From assembly GCA_017529425.1 (NCBI GenBank), contig JAFXNQ010000035.1, positions 1 through 64,000 of the forward strand: a stretch of 64,000 bases of DNA. Direction: 5' to 3'. Source of the DNA: Bacteroidales bacterium (GTDB lineage Bacteria > Bacteroidota > Bacteroidia > Bacteroidales > UBA932). The notes under the pieces were generated by a model. It ran no database searches, was not told the origin of the DNA, and saw only the letters and a program-made list of their open reading frames with translations. Position numbers and translations under genes: made by a program. Positions 23,920-33,168 of the stretch are shown here, one piece after another (position 1 is the stretch's first letter; each line of letters opens with the position of its first letter).

Positions 23920-25403
23920 GAGGCGTGATACAGGTTTTTGCTCTGGTACCTGGGCTCACACGTCAGATTCACCCCGAGTTTCTTCAATGTTGACACATCC
24001 ACACTAGACAAAATCACGCTGGTGTGCACCTCGCAGCAACGCAGTTCATCCAACTTCTCCAACGCCTTGCGTGCATTCATGTCGGTCAGTGCGCAGATTG
24101 AGAGCGCCAGCAGCACCTCATTCACATGCAGGCGCGGATTGCGGTTGCCCAGATGCTGCGTCTTGAGATTGCAGATAGGCTCAATGACTATGGGAGAAAT
24201 CAAATCGACCTGGGAAGGGATGTTAGCCAGATACTTGAGGGCATTGAGCAACATCGCAGATGAGGGGCCCAGCAGCGCGCTGGTCTTACCGCCGATAAGC
24301 GTCCCGTCGTTCATCTCTATTGCGGCAGCCGGCATACCGGTCTCTTCCGCCATCTTGTTTGCCAGCACCGCCACCTTGCGGTTGGAGAGCTCAACCTTGG
24401 CCTGCTCCATCACCATCTCCAGCTTGACAAGCTGCTCCGGATTTGCAGCTGCCTTGCGGACCTGGCAGGCAACATTATAGTAACGGCGGATAATCTCGCG
24501 ACAGGATGCGTCGCGCACCACCTCGTCGTCCATAATGCAATCCCCAATCATATTCACACCCATGTCGGTAGGTGACTTGTACGGCGACTCCCCTATTATC
24601 TGCGTCATCATCTGGTTCAGTACAGGGAAAATCTCCACGTCACGGTTGTAGTTCACCGCAATCTCGCCGTAAGCCTCAAGATGGTAGGGGTCAATCATGT
24701 TCACATCCTCAAGATCCACCGTAGCCGCTTCGTAAGCCAGGTTCACGGGGTGCTTGAGAGGCATGCTCCATACGGGGAATGTCTCAAACTTTGCGTATCC
24801 CGCCTTCACGCCGCGCTTATGCTCGTGGTAGAGCTGGCTCAGGCAGGTAGCCATCTTGCCGCTGCCGGGGCCCGGGGCAGTAACCACCACCAGGCGGCGG
24901 CTGGTCACCACAAACTCATTCTTGCCATATCCATCTTCGCTGATGATAGCCTGCAGGTTTGAAGGATATCCGGCAATCGGATAGTGACGGTAAACCTTCA
25001 GACCCAGACCTTCAAGTTTTTTCTGATATGCCAATGCATTGGCCTGATTCTCAAACCGTGTAAGCACCACGCTGCTAACATAAAGGCCATAGCCCCGGAA
25101 AGCATCAATCAGACGGAGAACGTCCATATCGTACGTAATGCCCAAATCACCGCGAATCTTGTTCTTCTCTATGTCGTTGGCATTGATTACAAGCACTATC
25201 TCCGCCTCCTCCTTCATCTGCAGCAGCATAGTAATCTTGCTGTCCGGGGCAAAGCCCGGCAGTACGCGGCTGGCGTGATAATCGTCAAAAAGTTTCCCTC
25301 CAAATTCAAGATAGAGCTTGTCGCCGAACATAGCGATGCGCTCCTTGATTTTATTCGACTGAATAGCAAGATATTTATCCTTGTCGAAACCAAGTTTGTT
25401 CAT
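23916..25403 (-). CDS. DUF1846 family protein
   Basis: A 495-residue protein. The start at 25403 (MNKLGFDKDKYLAIQS) is chosen because it matches the family N terminus. The longer frame to 25469 would run through the promoter box at 25427-25434. Characteristic stretches are KLYLEFGGKLFDDYHASRVLPGF, TAPGPGSGKMATCLSQLYHEH and GGKTSALLGPSSAMLLNALKYLA. The structure of family members is known but the biochemical role is not. It is widespread in Firmicutes and Bacteroidales and is a single, divergently transcribed gene here. Confidence 0.9.
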   Translation of the reverse strand: MNKLGFDKDKYLAIQSNKIKERIAMFGDKLYLEFGGKLFDDYHASRVLPGFAPDSKITMLLQMKEEAEIVLVINANDIEKNKIRGDLGITYDMDVLRLIDAFRGYGLYVSSVVLTRFENQANALAYQKKLEGLGLKVYRHYPIAGYPSNLQAIISEDGYGKNEFVVTSRRLVVVTAPGPGSGKMATCLSQLYHEHKRGVKAGYAKFETFPVWSMPLKHPVNLAYEAATVDLEDVNMIDPYHLEAYGEIAVNYNRDVEIFPVLNQMMTQIIGESPYKSPTDMGVNMIGDCIMDDEVVRDASCREIIRRYYNVACQVRKAAANPEQLVKLEMVMEQAKVELSNRKVAVLANKMAEETGMPAAAIEMNDGTLIGGKTSALLGPSSAMLLNALKYLANIPSQVDLISPIVIEPICNLKTQHLGNRNPRLHVNEVLLALSICALTDMNARKALEKLDELRCCEVHTSVILSSVDVSTLKKLGVNLTCEPRYQSKNLYHAS

Positions 25404-25426
25404 AGTATATGTGAAATGCGGTTTCG

Positions 25427-25452
25427 CAAAAGTAGTATTTTTTTTAACTTTG
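25427..25452. promoter_or_regulatory. Divergent -7 boxes for DUF1846 and DJ-1 genes
   Basis: Minus-strand TACTTTTG (25434-25427) serves the DUF1846 gene and plus-strand TAACTTTG (25445-25452) serves the DJ-1 gene. They are 10 bp apart, so the two promoters must compete for polymerase. Confidence 0.55.
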
Positions 25453-25474
25453 GGAAGATTACAAGACAAGTTTT

Positions 25475-26053
25475 ATGAAAGGAAATTATATTTTTCTGGC
25501 CGACGGCTTTGAAGAGGTCGAGGCCATTGCAACACTGGATATCTTACGCCGCGGAGGCGTTGATGCAAAAACTGTATCGATATACGACAATTCCCTGGTA
25601 GAAGGGGCGCATGGCATGCAGTTTATCAGCGACCTTAGCTGGGAAGATTTCGAAGAGATAATACATGAAGATGCCTCGCCGGAAGATTACCTGATATTCC
25701 CGGGAGGGATGCCCGGCGCCAAAAACCTCGCCGAGTTCGCTCCGCTGATGGAAATATTGCATAAGCATTACGCAGCCGGCGGAGGGGTCGCAGCAATATG
25801 CGCATCCCCGGCAGTGGTTCTCGCCGCACAGGGTGATATGTTCAAGGGGGCGAGGATGACCTGCTACGACGGCTTCGAGAGCGCACTTGCAACTGCCGGC
25901 ATCACCCACGTAGAGGCTGGCAGCGTAGTGGACGGCCGCATAGTAACCGGCCGCGGTCCCGGATATGCCACAGAATTCGCCCTCGACCTTCTCGCCACTA
26001 TAAAAGACCGCGACACCTCCTCCGCCGTCTCCGCCGGCTTCACCCCGAGGTAG
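25475..26053 (+). CDS. DJ-1/PfpI-family protein
   Basis: A 192-residue class-I glutamine-amidotransferase-like protein of the DJ-1/YajL group. The nucleophilic elbow is AICASPAVVL with Cys109. The partner Glu lies in GFEEVEA (Glu16), and FPGGMPGAKNL is the usual loop. Members act in oxidative stress as chaperone, deglycase or cysteine-sensor proteins; which applies here is unknown. It is single-gene, with its own promoter 23 bases before the ATG. Confidence 0.9.
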   Translation: MKGNYIFLADGFEEVEAIATLDILRRGGVDAKTVSIYDNSLVEGAHGMQFISDLSWEDFEEIIHEDASPEDYLIFPGGMPGAKNLAEFAPLMEILHKHYAAGGGVAAICASPAVVLAAQGDMFKGARMTCYDGFESALATAGITHVEAGSVVDGRIVTGRGPGYATEFALDLLATIKDRDTSSAVSAGFTPR

Positions 26054-26080
26054 CTAATGGAAGAAGCGAAGTCGTAGGTC

Positions 26081-26233
26081 GGCACTTGCCTCAAAGAAAC
26101 CGTGGGCGCCCGTGCCCTCGTAAAACGGGAGGGGCCCGACGCAGACAAGTTATCCGCAAAGCGGATGACGCAGGATGTGTTGGGAGGGATGGAGTGAGCT
26201 TTAGCGAACGGAAGTTTCAGAGAGGCAAGTGCC
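26081..26233. ncRNA. Candidate structured RNA, about 150 nt
   Basis: GGCACTTGCCTC (26081-26092) pairs perfectly with GAGGCAAGTGCC (26222-26233). GAAAC/GTTTC (26096-26100 with 26214-26218) continues the stem after a 3x3 loop. Inside lie an ATCCGC-AAA.-GCGGAT hairpin (26152-26166) and a CCCTCGT/ACG.AGGG hairpin near 26115-26133. It fills the gap between the DJ-1 stop and a bidirectional terminator. No conserved protein reading is apparent. Strand and identity are open; a decayed mobile palindrome is the main alternative. Confidence 0.5.
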
Positions 26234-26266
26234 GCCGCAGCGCAGCGACGTTCTTGCATAAAAAGT

Positions 26267-26289
26267 GGCAGGTCGGTAGTTGACCTGCC
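26267..26289. terminator. Bidirectional terminator after DJ-1 and the GH78 pair
   Basis: GGCAGGTC (26267-26274) pairs perfectly with GACCTGCC (26282-26289). AAAAA precedes it and TCAATTTATAATTG follows, so it can act on both strands between the convergent genes. Confidence 0.75.
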
Positions 26290-26317
26290 TCAATTTATAA
26301 TTGTACTCAAAAAACGA

Positions 26318-28936
26318 CTACTTAGTCTTAATAGTGTACTTGCCGCTGGGGAATGTTTCTTCGCGGAGGGTGCCGTTCCCGGGATAAATAACTGTGGCGG
26401 TCGTTCCCACCGGAACGGCGATGTTCATAGTGAGGGTGCCGTCAGCATCCTTTTTCCACTCTGATACTATTCTGCCGTAGGGGCAGTCCTTGTGGAACTT
26501 GACCCATTCGAGGCCTTCCGGCATAGTGGGGCGGATTTCGAATGTACGGTAGCCGGGGCTTGTCGGTTCAACACCGGCAAGGTCACGGTAGAACCAGAGA
26601 ATGCCGCCGCCCATAAAGGGATGGTTGTGGGAGAACCTGCCGTCCCATTGCTCCCAGGTGACGGTTGCCCCCTGCTCTATCCACCAGCCGAAACTGGGCC
26701 AGTCGCGCTTGTTGATAATCTCATAAGCGAGATCTGCCTGTCCGTATTTGACGAGCACTTCAAAAAGATAGCGGATACCGAAGAAACCGGTATCGAGATG
26801 GTTTCCAACCTCTGCAATGTTGGAAACCAGCGCTGCGACGACCTTATCCTGACGGTCTGCGGGCACACCCATCGCAAGGGCGAATACATTGCTGCCGTGC
26901 TTGCCGTAAGAACCTGTCTCGGGGTTATAGAACACTTTGTGGAATGCCTCCCAGGTGCGGTCGCGAAGGGCAGAGAAATACTCGTAGGAAGCGGTATCGC
27001 CAAAATGCTCTGCCGCATCCGCAGTCTTTTTCGCGCATGCCCAAAGGAACCAGGTGTGTACCAATGCATTGCTGGGCAGGCCGGTAGCGGGAACCCACTC
27101 TCCCAGGTCGCGGAAATAATGGCCGGAGCGGCTCTCCATTATACCGCGGTCGTCAACCCAGTTCAGCATCCAGCGGGTGTTGTCCTGCATAGCCTTATAG
27201 CATTTGCGCAGGATGCGCTCGTCACCGAATTGCCAGTAGAAATCGGTGGGGACAAACTCCATTGCCGCACCAAAGCCGATACCGCCGCCGGCCTCAGGCT
27301 GCCAGGGGGCAGAATTGGCGACGTAGCCGTCGGGCTTCTGAGCCTCCAGGATATCGTGAATCCACTTGTTATAGAAGGCCTGTGAAGCCATTGTAGTCAT
27401 AGTAGTGGGGCCGACCGATTCGCCGTCGCCGGTATAGCCGATGCGCTCGCGGTGAGGGCAGTCACTGGGGACGCCGCCGTGCATATTGTCCAGCATACTG
27501 CGGCGCCATATCTTGTCAATCTTGTTGATAAGCTCGTTGGAGGTCGCAAAAGAGGTGGACTGCTTGACATCTGAATTGACGGCGTGAGCCTCAATCTGGG
27601 AAGGTTTGAGGTCATCCAGGCCGGTTATAGCCACCTGAGAGAATACGAACCATTTGAACCTGGGGTGGTAAGACTCTTTGCCGGAACCCTTTGCCGTGTA
27701 GGTGCTGGTACAAACCAGCGACTCGTTAAGATAGCGCAACGTCACCTCCTGCCCCTCTTTGAGATTCAGATCCTTAAGATATACCCAACCGGATATCTCC
27801 TCCGGGAAAGATACTATTATAGCGTTGGTACTGTCACGTTCAATGCTGACCGGTTCAAATGTAGCGGTGATGCGGTCTGCAGGACCTTTCTGAGTTACAA
27901 GCGTCCCTTCCGGGGCTTTCTTCTCTACGACATTCTCCCAGGATGAATCATCATAACCGGCCTTGCACCATAGGGGGTGCTCAAGACGGGCATCATAATT
28001 CTCTCCGATATACATCTGGTCAAATGTGAGCGCACTCTTGGCAATTTTCCAATCGGTGTCGCTGGCAATCACATCCTTTGTGCCGTCTTTGTATGTGATG
28101 ACAATCTGGCCAAAGAAGCGCGGGGTGCCGTAGCCCATCACAAAGCGGCGGAACACCAGGTCATAGAAACCGTTGCCCAGCAGCGCTCCGAGGGCATTCT
28201 TCCCCTTCACAAGCATATCCTTGACATCGTAGCTGACATAAGATACAGAATAACCGTTGAACGGGTCGCCAATCTGTATCAGACGCTCTGCCAGGCGGGG
28301 ACGCAGGCCATAGTTTGTCTCGTTGGGCACAAGATAATCGTCGCCAACCCTGCTGCCGTTCAGATATAACTCAAAATAGCCGAGGCCAGTGCCGTAAAAG
28401 CGCGCCTTTGCCACAGGCTTGGTAATTTCAAACTCCTTGCGGAGGATAGGCGCAGGCTGGACATTCTCGTCCATGGTGTCGTCGTAAGACTGCTCTCCCT
28501 GCCACGGGGCGCCAATCCACTTCGCTTGCCACAAAGAAGGATCTGTCACGCCGGTGTGGAAGTGGCACACCTTGCTCCATTTCGACTCCTTACCCTTTTC
28601 GTCGCAAACCTGCACCTGCCAGTAATAATCGGTACAAGGTTCCAGAGCCTTGCCCACGTAGGGCACAAGCACCGATTCGCTGCTTGCATTTACACCGGAA
28701 TCCCAGTAAGTCAATTCCGGATGAGCGGGATCTTTAAATACATGGATGCGGTACGATGTCTGCGCAGCACCGTTATTGTTGCCTACGTTAATCCATGAAA
28801 AACGGGGGCTAACTTCATCTGTAAAGGCATCACTCTGATATTCAGTGGTCAGTTCAGTGGGCTTGATGCTTGATTTTGCAGCATTGCAAGCAATGGCTGA
28901 AAGGCATAAGAAGCAAATGACGAGAATCTTTTTCAT
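26318..28936 (-). CDS. Alpha-L-rhamnosidase-type glycoside hydrolase, GH78 (paralogue 1)
   Basis: An 872-residue exported protein. The start at 28936 gives a signal ending in AIAC (Cys17), a probable lipoprotein. It has N-terminal beta domains (SPRFSWINVG, then YYWQVQVCDEKGKESKWS), a jelly-roll region with FYGTGLGYFELYLNG, and an (alpha/alpha)6 catalytic domain. The acid cluster DCPHRERIGYTGDGE supplies D492, E497 and D504, the positions used by GH78 enzymes. The probable base is E762 in TWEQWDG, followed by the conserved SHNHPFMGG. It probably removes terminal rhamnose from plant or bacterial glycans in the periplasm. It is the second gene of a two-gene operon, 14 bp after its paralogue. Confidence 0.93.
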   Translation of the reverse strand: MKKILVICFLCLSAIACNAAKSSIKPTELTTEYQSDAFTDEVSPRFSWINVGNNNGAAQTSYRIHVFKDPAHPELTYWDSGVNASSESVLVPYVGKALEPCTDYYWQVQVCDEKGKESKWSKVCHFHTGVTDPSLWQAKWIGAPWQGEQSYDDTMDENVQPAPILRKEFEITKPVAKARFYGTGLGYFELYLNGSRVGDDYLVPNETNYGLRPRLAERLIQIGDPFNGYSVSYVSYDVKDMLVKGKNALGALLGNGFYDLVFRRFVMGYGTPRFFGQIVITYKDGTKDVIASDTDWKIAKSALTFDQMYIGENYDARLEHPLWCKAGYDDSSWENVVEKKAPEGTLVTQKGPADRITATFEPVSIERDSTNAIIVSFPEEISGWVYLKDLNLKEGQEVTLRYLNESLVCTSTYTAKGSGKESYHPRFKWFVFSQVAITGLDDLKPSQIEAHAVNSDVKQSTSFATSNELINKIDKIWRRSMLDNMHGGVPSDCPHRERIGYTGDGESVGPTTMTTMASQAFYNKWIHDILEAQKPDGYVANSAPWQPEAGGGIGFGAAMEFVPTDFYWQFGDERILRKCYKAMQDNTRWMLNWVDDRGIMESRSGHYFRDLGEWVPATGLPSNALVHTWFLWACAKKTADAAEHFGDTASYEYFSALRDRTWEAFHKVFYNPETGSYGKHGSNVFALAMGVPADRQDKVVAALVSNIAEVGNHLDTGFFGIRYLFEVLVKYGQADLAYEIINKRDWPSFGWWIEQGATVTWEQWDGRFSHNHPFMGGGILWFYRDLAGVEPTSPGYRTFEIRPTMPEGLEWVKFHKDCPYGRIVSEWKKDADGTLTMNIAVPVGTTATVIYPGNGTLREETFPSGKYTIKTK

Positions 28937-28950
28937 ATATCGGTACAAAC

Positions 28951-31611
28951 TTATTCGTTATGAAGCACGGAGCCGCGGAGAGTATACTTTCCGCTCGCAA
29001 GGGTCTCTTCCCTAATAGAATCTCCGTCGGGAATGTAAACGGCAGCTGTTGTGCCCACCGGAACGGTACACTTGAGGGTAAACACACCGTCGGAGGCTAC
29101 TTTCCAGTCGATATCGATGCGGCCGTAGGGGGAGTCTTTGTGGAATTTAACCCAGTCGAGGCCGTCCACCACGGTGGGGCGGATTTCGAAGGTGCGGTAG
29201 CCGGGGGAGGTGGGTTCGAGGCCGGCGAGGTCGCGGTAGAACCAGCGGATGCCGCCGCCCATGAAGGGGATGTTGCGGGAGAATACGCCGTCCCACTGCT
29301 CCCAGAAGGTGACTGCCCCCTGCTCTATCCACCAGCCGATGCTGGGCTGGTCACGTTTGTTGATTATCTCCCAAGCGAGGTCGGCACGGCCAAACTTGAT
29401 CAGTGTCTCGCACAGATAGCGCCAACCCACAAAGCCGACGTGGAGGTGGTTGCCGCACTCGGCAAGATTGGCCACCAGTGCAGAGAGTGCCGCCTGCTCG
29501 CGCTCTTTTGTAGGACATCCCATCGCCAGTGCCCACATATTGCTGCCCCACTTTCCGTAGGACTGGGCCTCTTCATCCCAGAAATATGTGTGGAAAGCGG
29601 CTGCAGTCTTGTCTCGGAGTTCCGAGAAATATTCGGCATCGGCTGTATTTCCAAGGAGATTGGCAACCTCTGCCGTTATCCGGGCACAATTCCACAGGAA
29701 CCATGTGTGAACCAGCGCCTTTGAAGGAATTTCCCAAGGTGCGTTCCACTCCCCGAGGTCCATGAAGTAACGTCCGGTACGGCTCTCCATAATGCCTCGC
29801 TCGTCCACCCAGTTTAGCATCCAGCGGGTATGGGCCGCCATAGCATCGTAACACTCCTCAAGGGCGCGCTCGTCCCCATACTCCCACCAGAATTCGTAAG
29901 GTATCACATTCATTGCGGAGCCGAATGCCACGCCGCCGCCTGCCTCAGGCTGCCAGGGGGCCGAATTGCAAACATAACCATCCTCTTTCTGCGCCTCGCG
30001 CAAATCGCGCAGCCATTTGTAATAGAAAGCGCCAGCATTCATGGTGGTCATCACGGTGGGGCCTACGGCCTGTCCGTCACCGGTATAACCTATACGCTCG
30101 CGGTGAGGTGTGTCTGTGGGGATATTGCCGTGCATATTGTCCAACTGGGTGCGGCGCCATATCTTGTCCATGTAATTTAGCAACTCATTCGAGCATTCGA
30201 AAGAGGTGGCCTGCTTAATGTCAGAATTCACCGCCTGCGCCTCAATCTGGTCGGGACGGAGTTCGTCCAGCCCGTAAACTTCCACCTGCTGGAAAGCGTA
30301 ATATTCAAACCGTGGGTGCCAGCTCTCATTGCCAGTACCCTTGGCGATATAGGTCATAGAGCTCACCGCCTTTTCTGCAGCATTGTAGTCTTCTGTCAGA
30401 TTAAACACGGTTACCTTTTGCCCTTCTGCCAAATTCAGATTCTTCAACTCTACCCAACCGGAGATATATTCGGGGAAGGTAACTATGAATGCACCGGTAG
30501 AATCGACCTTCTCAATGGATGTCGGAGCCCACTTGCCGGTAATCCTGTCCGGGAGGCCGGTCTGGGCAAACAACTCCCCTTCCGGGGCCATTTTCTGGAC
30601 AGCACCGGCCCAGGAGGAATCGTCATAGCCGGGTTCACTCCATCCGTCGTGCTCAAGGCGGGCATCATAAACCTCACCAAAATAGAGCTGGTCGAAAACT
30701 ATCGCGCTCTTCTCAACCTTCCAAGTATTATCAGTTGCAATCACCTCGCTGGTGCCGTCTTCGTAGCGGATAAGTATCTGCCCAAAGAGTTTTGGCACGC
30801 CATAGCCCATCACAAAACGACGGAACACCAGATCATAATAGCCGTTGCCAAGAATCGCCCCCGCTGCATTGCGCCCCTTGCGTACCATATCTGTAAGGTC
30901 GTAGCTTACATACGCCACGCTATATCCGTTGAACGGGTCAGGAATCGGGAGGAGCCGCTCTTCCAGTTTCTCACGGTAGCCATAGTTGGTCTCATTCGGA
31001 ACCAGATACTCATCGCCGGCTTTGCTGCCGTTTACATAGAGTTCAAAATAGCCGAGGCCGGTGCCGTAAAAGCGGACCGACTTAATCGGCTTGTTTATCT
31101 CAAACTCCTTGCGGAGCAGCGGTGCGGGGAAAACCACTTCCGATGTATCGTAGTCATAAGATTTCTCTCCCTGCCAGGGGGCGCCTATCCACTGCGCCTG
31201 CCATAAATCCTGGCGGCCTAACAATCCGGTGTGGAAGTGGCAGGGCTTGCTCCATGCAGAGGGCTCCCCGTTCGCATCACGTACCTGTACCTGCCAGAAA
31301 TAGTCGGTACAGGGTTCCAGCGCATCACCTGTGTAGGGCACCAGCACCGACTCGTCGCTTTCAATGATTCCAGAGTCCCAGTATGCCTGCTCCGGATGCT
31401 TTGGGTCTTTGAAGAGTCTTATCTGGTATGAACCCTGGAGAGCTCCGTTTTTGCCACTCAGGTTTATCCAGGAAAAACGGGGGCTTGTGACATCAGTAAA
31501 TGCATCTTCTTTATACTCTGTGGTAAGGTTTTCGGGTTTGATCTCCGACCGGGACAAGTCACAACCGGCAAGCAGTAAGCAGAGCACGACAGGCAAAAAG
31601 AATCTTTTCAT
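28951..31611 (-). CDS. Alpha-L-rhamnosidase-type glycoside hydrolase, GH78 (paralogue 2)
   Basis: An 886-residue lipoprotein (LLLAGC, Cys17; start 31611 rather than 15 codons upstream). It is collinear with and clearly similar to the downstream GH78 gene along its whole length, so the pair arose by tandem duplication. The acid cluster DTPHRERIGYTGDGQ (D500, E505, D512) and the base E771 (FWEQWDG) are kept. The loop after the base reads SRNIPFMGG, losing both histidines of the SHNHPFMGG seen in paralogue 1. That change could alter substrate specificity or activity. It shares an operon with paralogue 1. Confidence 0.92.
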   Translation of the reverse strand: MKRFFLPVVLCLLLAGCDLSRSEIKPENLTTEYKEDAFTDVTSPRFSWINLSGKNGALQGSYQIRLFKDPKHPEQAYWDSGIIESDESVLVPYTGDALEPCTDYFWQVQVRDANGEPSAWSKPCHFHTGLLGRQDLWQAQWIGAPWQGEKSYDYDTSEVVFPAPLLRKEFEINKPIKSVRFYGTGLGYFELYVNGSKAGDEYLVPNETNYGYREKLEERLLPIPDPFNGYSVAYVSYDLTDMVRKGRNAAGAILGNGYYDLVFRRFVMGYGVPKLFGQILIRYEDGTSEVIATDNTWKVEKSAIVFDQLYFGEVYDARLEHDGWSEPGYDDSSWAGAVQKMAPEGELFAQTGLPDRITGKWAPTSIEKVDSTGAFIVTFPEYISGWVELKNLNLAEGQKVTVFNLTEDYNAAEKAVSSMTYIAKGTGNESWHPRFEYYAFQQVEVYGLDELRPDQIEAQAVNSDIKQATSFECSNELLNYMDKIWRRTQLDNMHGNIPTDTPHRERIGYTGDGQAVGPTVMTTMNAGAFYYKWLRDLREAQKEDGYVCNSAPWQPEAGGGVAFGSAMNVIPYEFWWEYGDERALEECYDAMAAHTRWMLNWVDERGIMESRTGRYFMDLGEWNAPWEIPSKALVHTWFLWNCARITAEVANLLGNTADAEYFSELRDKTAAAFHTYFWDEEAQSYGKWGSNMWALAMGCPTKEREQAALSALVANLAECGNHLHVGFVGWRYLCETLIKFGRADLAWEIINKRDQPSIGWWIEQGAVTFWEQWDGVFSRNIPFMGGGIRWFYRDLAGLEPTSPGYRTFEIRPTVVDGLDWVKFHKDSPYGRIDIDWKVASDGVFTLKCTVPVGTTAAVYIPDGDSIREETLASGKYTLRGSVLHNE

Positions 31612-31663
31612 TACAACGTAAATATATGTTTGATAAAGGTGGTCAAAGATAGACAATTTTGCC

Positions 31664-31671
31664 TACATTTG
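31664..31671 (+). promoter_or_regulatory. -7 box of the cstA promoter
   Basis: TACATTTG ends 8 bases before the ATG at 31680, which implies a leaderless or nearly leaderless mRNA. It rules against the in-frame TTG at 31659 as start. Confidence 0.5.
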
Positions 31672-31679
31672 CCTCCACT

Positions 31680-33146
31680 ATGATAACCTTTCTGGTCTGT
31701 ATAATACTTTTGGTAGCAGGGTACCTGCTTTACGGTCGATTTGTTGAAAAGCGCCTGTTCCAGGCGGACCCCAACCGCGCCACTCCCGCCCATTACAAAT
31801 CCGACGGCGTGGACTTTAAAGAGATAAAACCCTGGCGCGTATTCGTCATACAATTCCTGAACATCGCCGGCCTTGGGCCCATCTTTGGGGCGATACTGGG
31901 CGCGGCGTACGGCCCGATGGCATACATCTGGATAGTTGTCGGCTGCATCTTTATGGGTGCTGTGCACGACTACTTTTCAGGGATGATATCTATCCGTTCC
32001 GGTGGCCGCAGCACACCTTCGCTAATCGGCATCTATCTTGGCAAAAATGTCAAGACCGTGATGAACTTCTTTATCGCATTGATGCTCATCGGCGTAGGCT
32101 GCTCATTTGTCACCGGCCCGGCCGACCTGCTGAACAATATGGCGCCGGTTACCAAACTATTCTGGTTAATTGTGATTTTTGCGTATTACATACTGGCTAC
32201 CCTTGTCCCAATCGACAAGATAATCGGAAAGATCTATCCTTATCTGGGAGGTGCGTTGCTGTTCATGGCGGTCGCAGTTGGGTTTGCCCTGATTGTGAAG
32301 GGGGGCAACGGGAGTATCCATCTCACCGAGCTCACATTTGACAATATGCGCAACTTCCACAGCAACCCGCAGACCAATATCCTGTTCCCGATGTTGTTCA
32401 TAGTGATATCCTGTGGCGCGATATCTGGCTTCCACAGCACCCAAAGCCCCATTATGGCCCGGTGCATAGGAAATGAGAAATATGGTCGCCCGGTATTCTA
32501 CGGAGCGATGATATGCGAAGGTATAGTTGCCACAATATGGGCGACAGCCGCAATGGCATACACCGGAGGGCCAGAGGGTCTCAACGCTGCAGCCGCAGCA
32601 GGAAAAACTCCGGCAATACTGGTTAATGCAATATGCAGCGACTGGCTGGGCAAGGTCGGTGCGATAATCGCCATTCTGGGAGTAATCGCCTGCCCCATCA
32701 CCTCCGGCGACACGGCTTTCCGCAGCATCCGCCTGATTCTTGCAGAGGCGCTCCACATCAATCAGAAACCTATCCTGAACAGGGTACTCACTGCACTCCC
32801 GATATTTGTTGTGGCCGTACTGGTATGCTCGTCAGATTTTTCAACCATCTGGAACTACGTCGGCATATCCAATCAGGTCCTTGCAGCGATTGTACTTTGG
32901 ACAGCCTCCAGATACCTCTATAAACACGGCAAAAGCCCGCTGTTCACAGCCATCCCTGCAACTTTCCTTACCTATGTGTGCTCTTGCTACTTTATGGTTG
33001 CTCCGCACAAGGCTGGCGGACTTTCGCTCCCCCTGACCGTCGCTCACATTGTTGCAGCAGTTGTCACATTATCGATAGTCACAATTTTCTTTCTGGAGAA
33101 CCGTCATCTGAAACGCAGATTTACTACCGCCAGGAACCAGGCTTGA
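31680..33146 (+). CDS. cstA: Carbon starvation protein CstA family peptide/pyruvate transporter
   Basis: A 488-residue inner-membrane protein with about a dozen hydrophobic segments. Diagnostic stretches are INIAGLGPIFGAILGA-like (LNIAGLGPIFGAILGAAYGP), HDYFSGMISIRSGGRS, SGFHSTQSPIMARC and CPITSGDTAFRSIRL. It is shorter than E. coli CstA (about 700) but normal for Bacteroidales. The family imports peptides or pyruvate under starvation. It is first in a plus-strand run with short gaps (22 bp to the antiporter). Confidence 0.93.
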   Translation: MITFLVCIILLVAGYLLYGRFVEKRLFQADPNRATPAHYKSDGVDFKEIKPWRVFVIQFLNIAGLGPIFGAILGAAYGPMAYIWIVVGCIFMGAVHDYFSGMISIRSGGRSTPSLIGIYLGKNVKTVMNFFIALMLIGVGCSFVTGPADLLNNMAPVTKLFWLIVIFAYYILATLVPIDKIIGKIYPYLGGALLFMAVAVGFALIVKGGNGSIHLTELTFDNMRNFHSNPQTNILFPMLFIVISCGAISGFHSTQSPIMARCIGNEKYGRPVFYGAMICEGIVATIWATAAMAYTGGPEGLNAAAAAGKTPAILVNAICSDWLGKVGAIIAILGVIACPITSGDTAFRSIRLILAEALHINQKPILNRVLTALPIFVVAVLVCSSDFSTIWNYVGISNQVLAAIVLWTASRYLYKHGKSPLFTAIPATFLTYVCSCYFMVAPHKAGGLSLPLTVAHIVAAVVTLSIVTIFFLENRHLKRRFTTARNQA

Positions 33147-33168
33147 GCCCATTTTAACGTAACAGATT

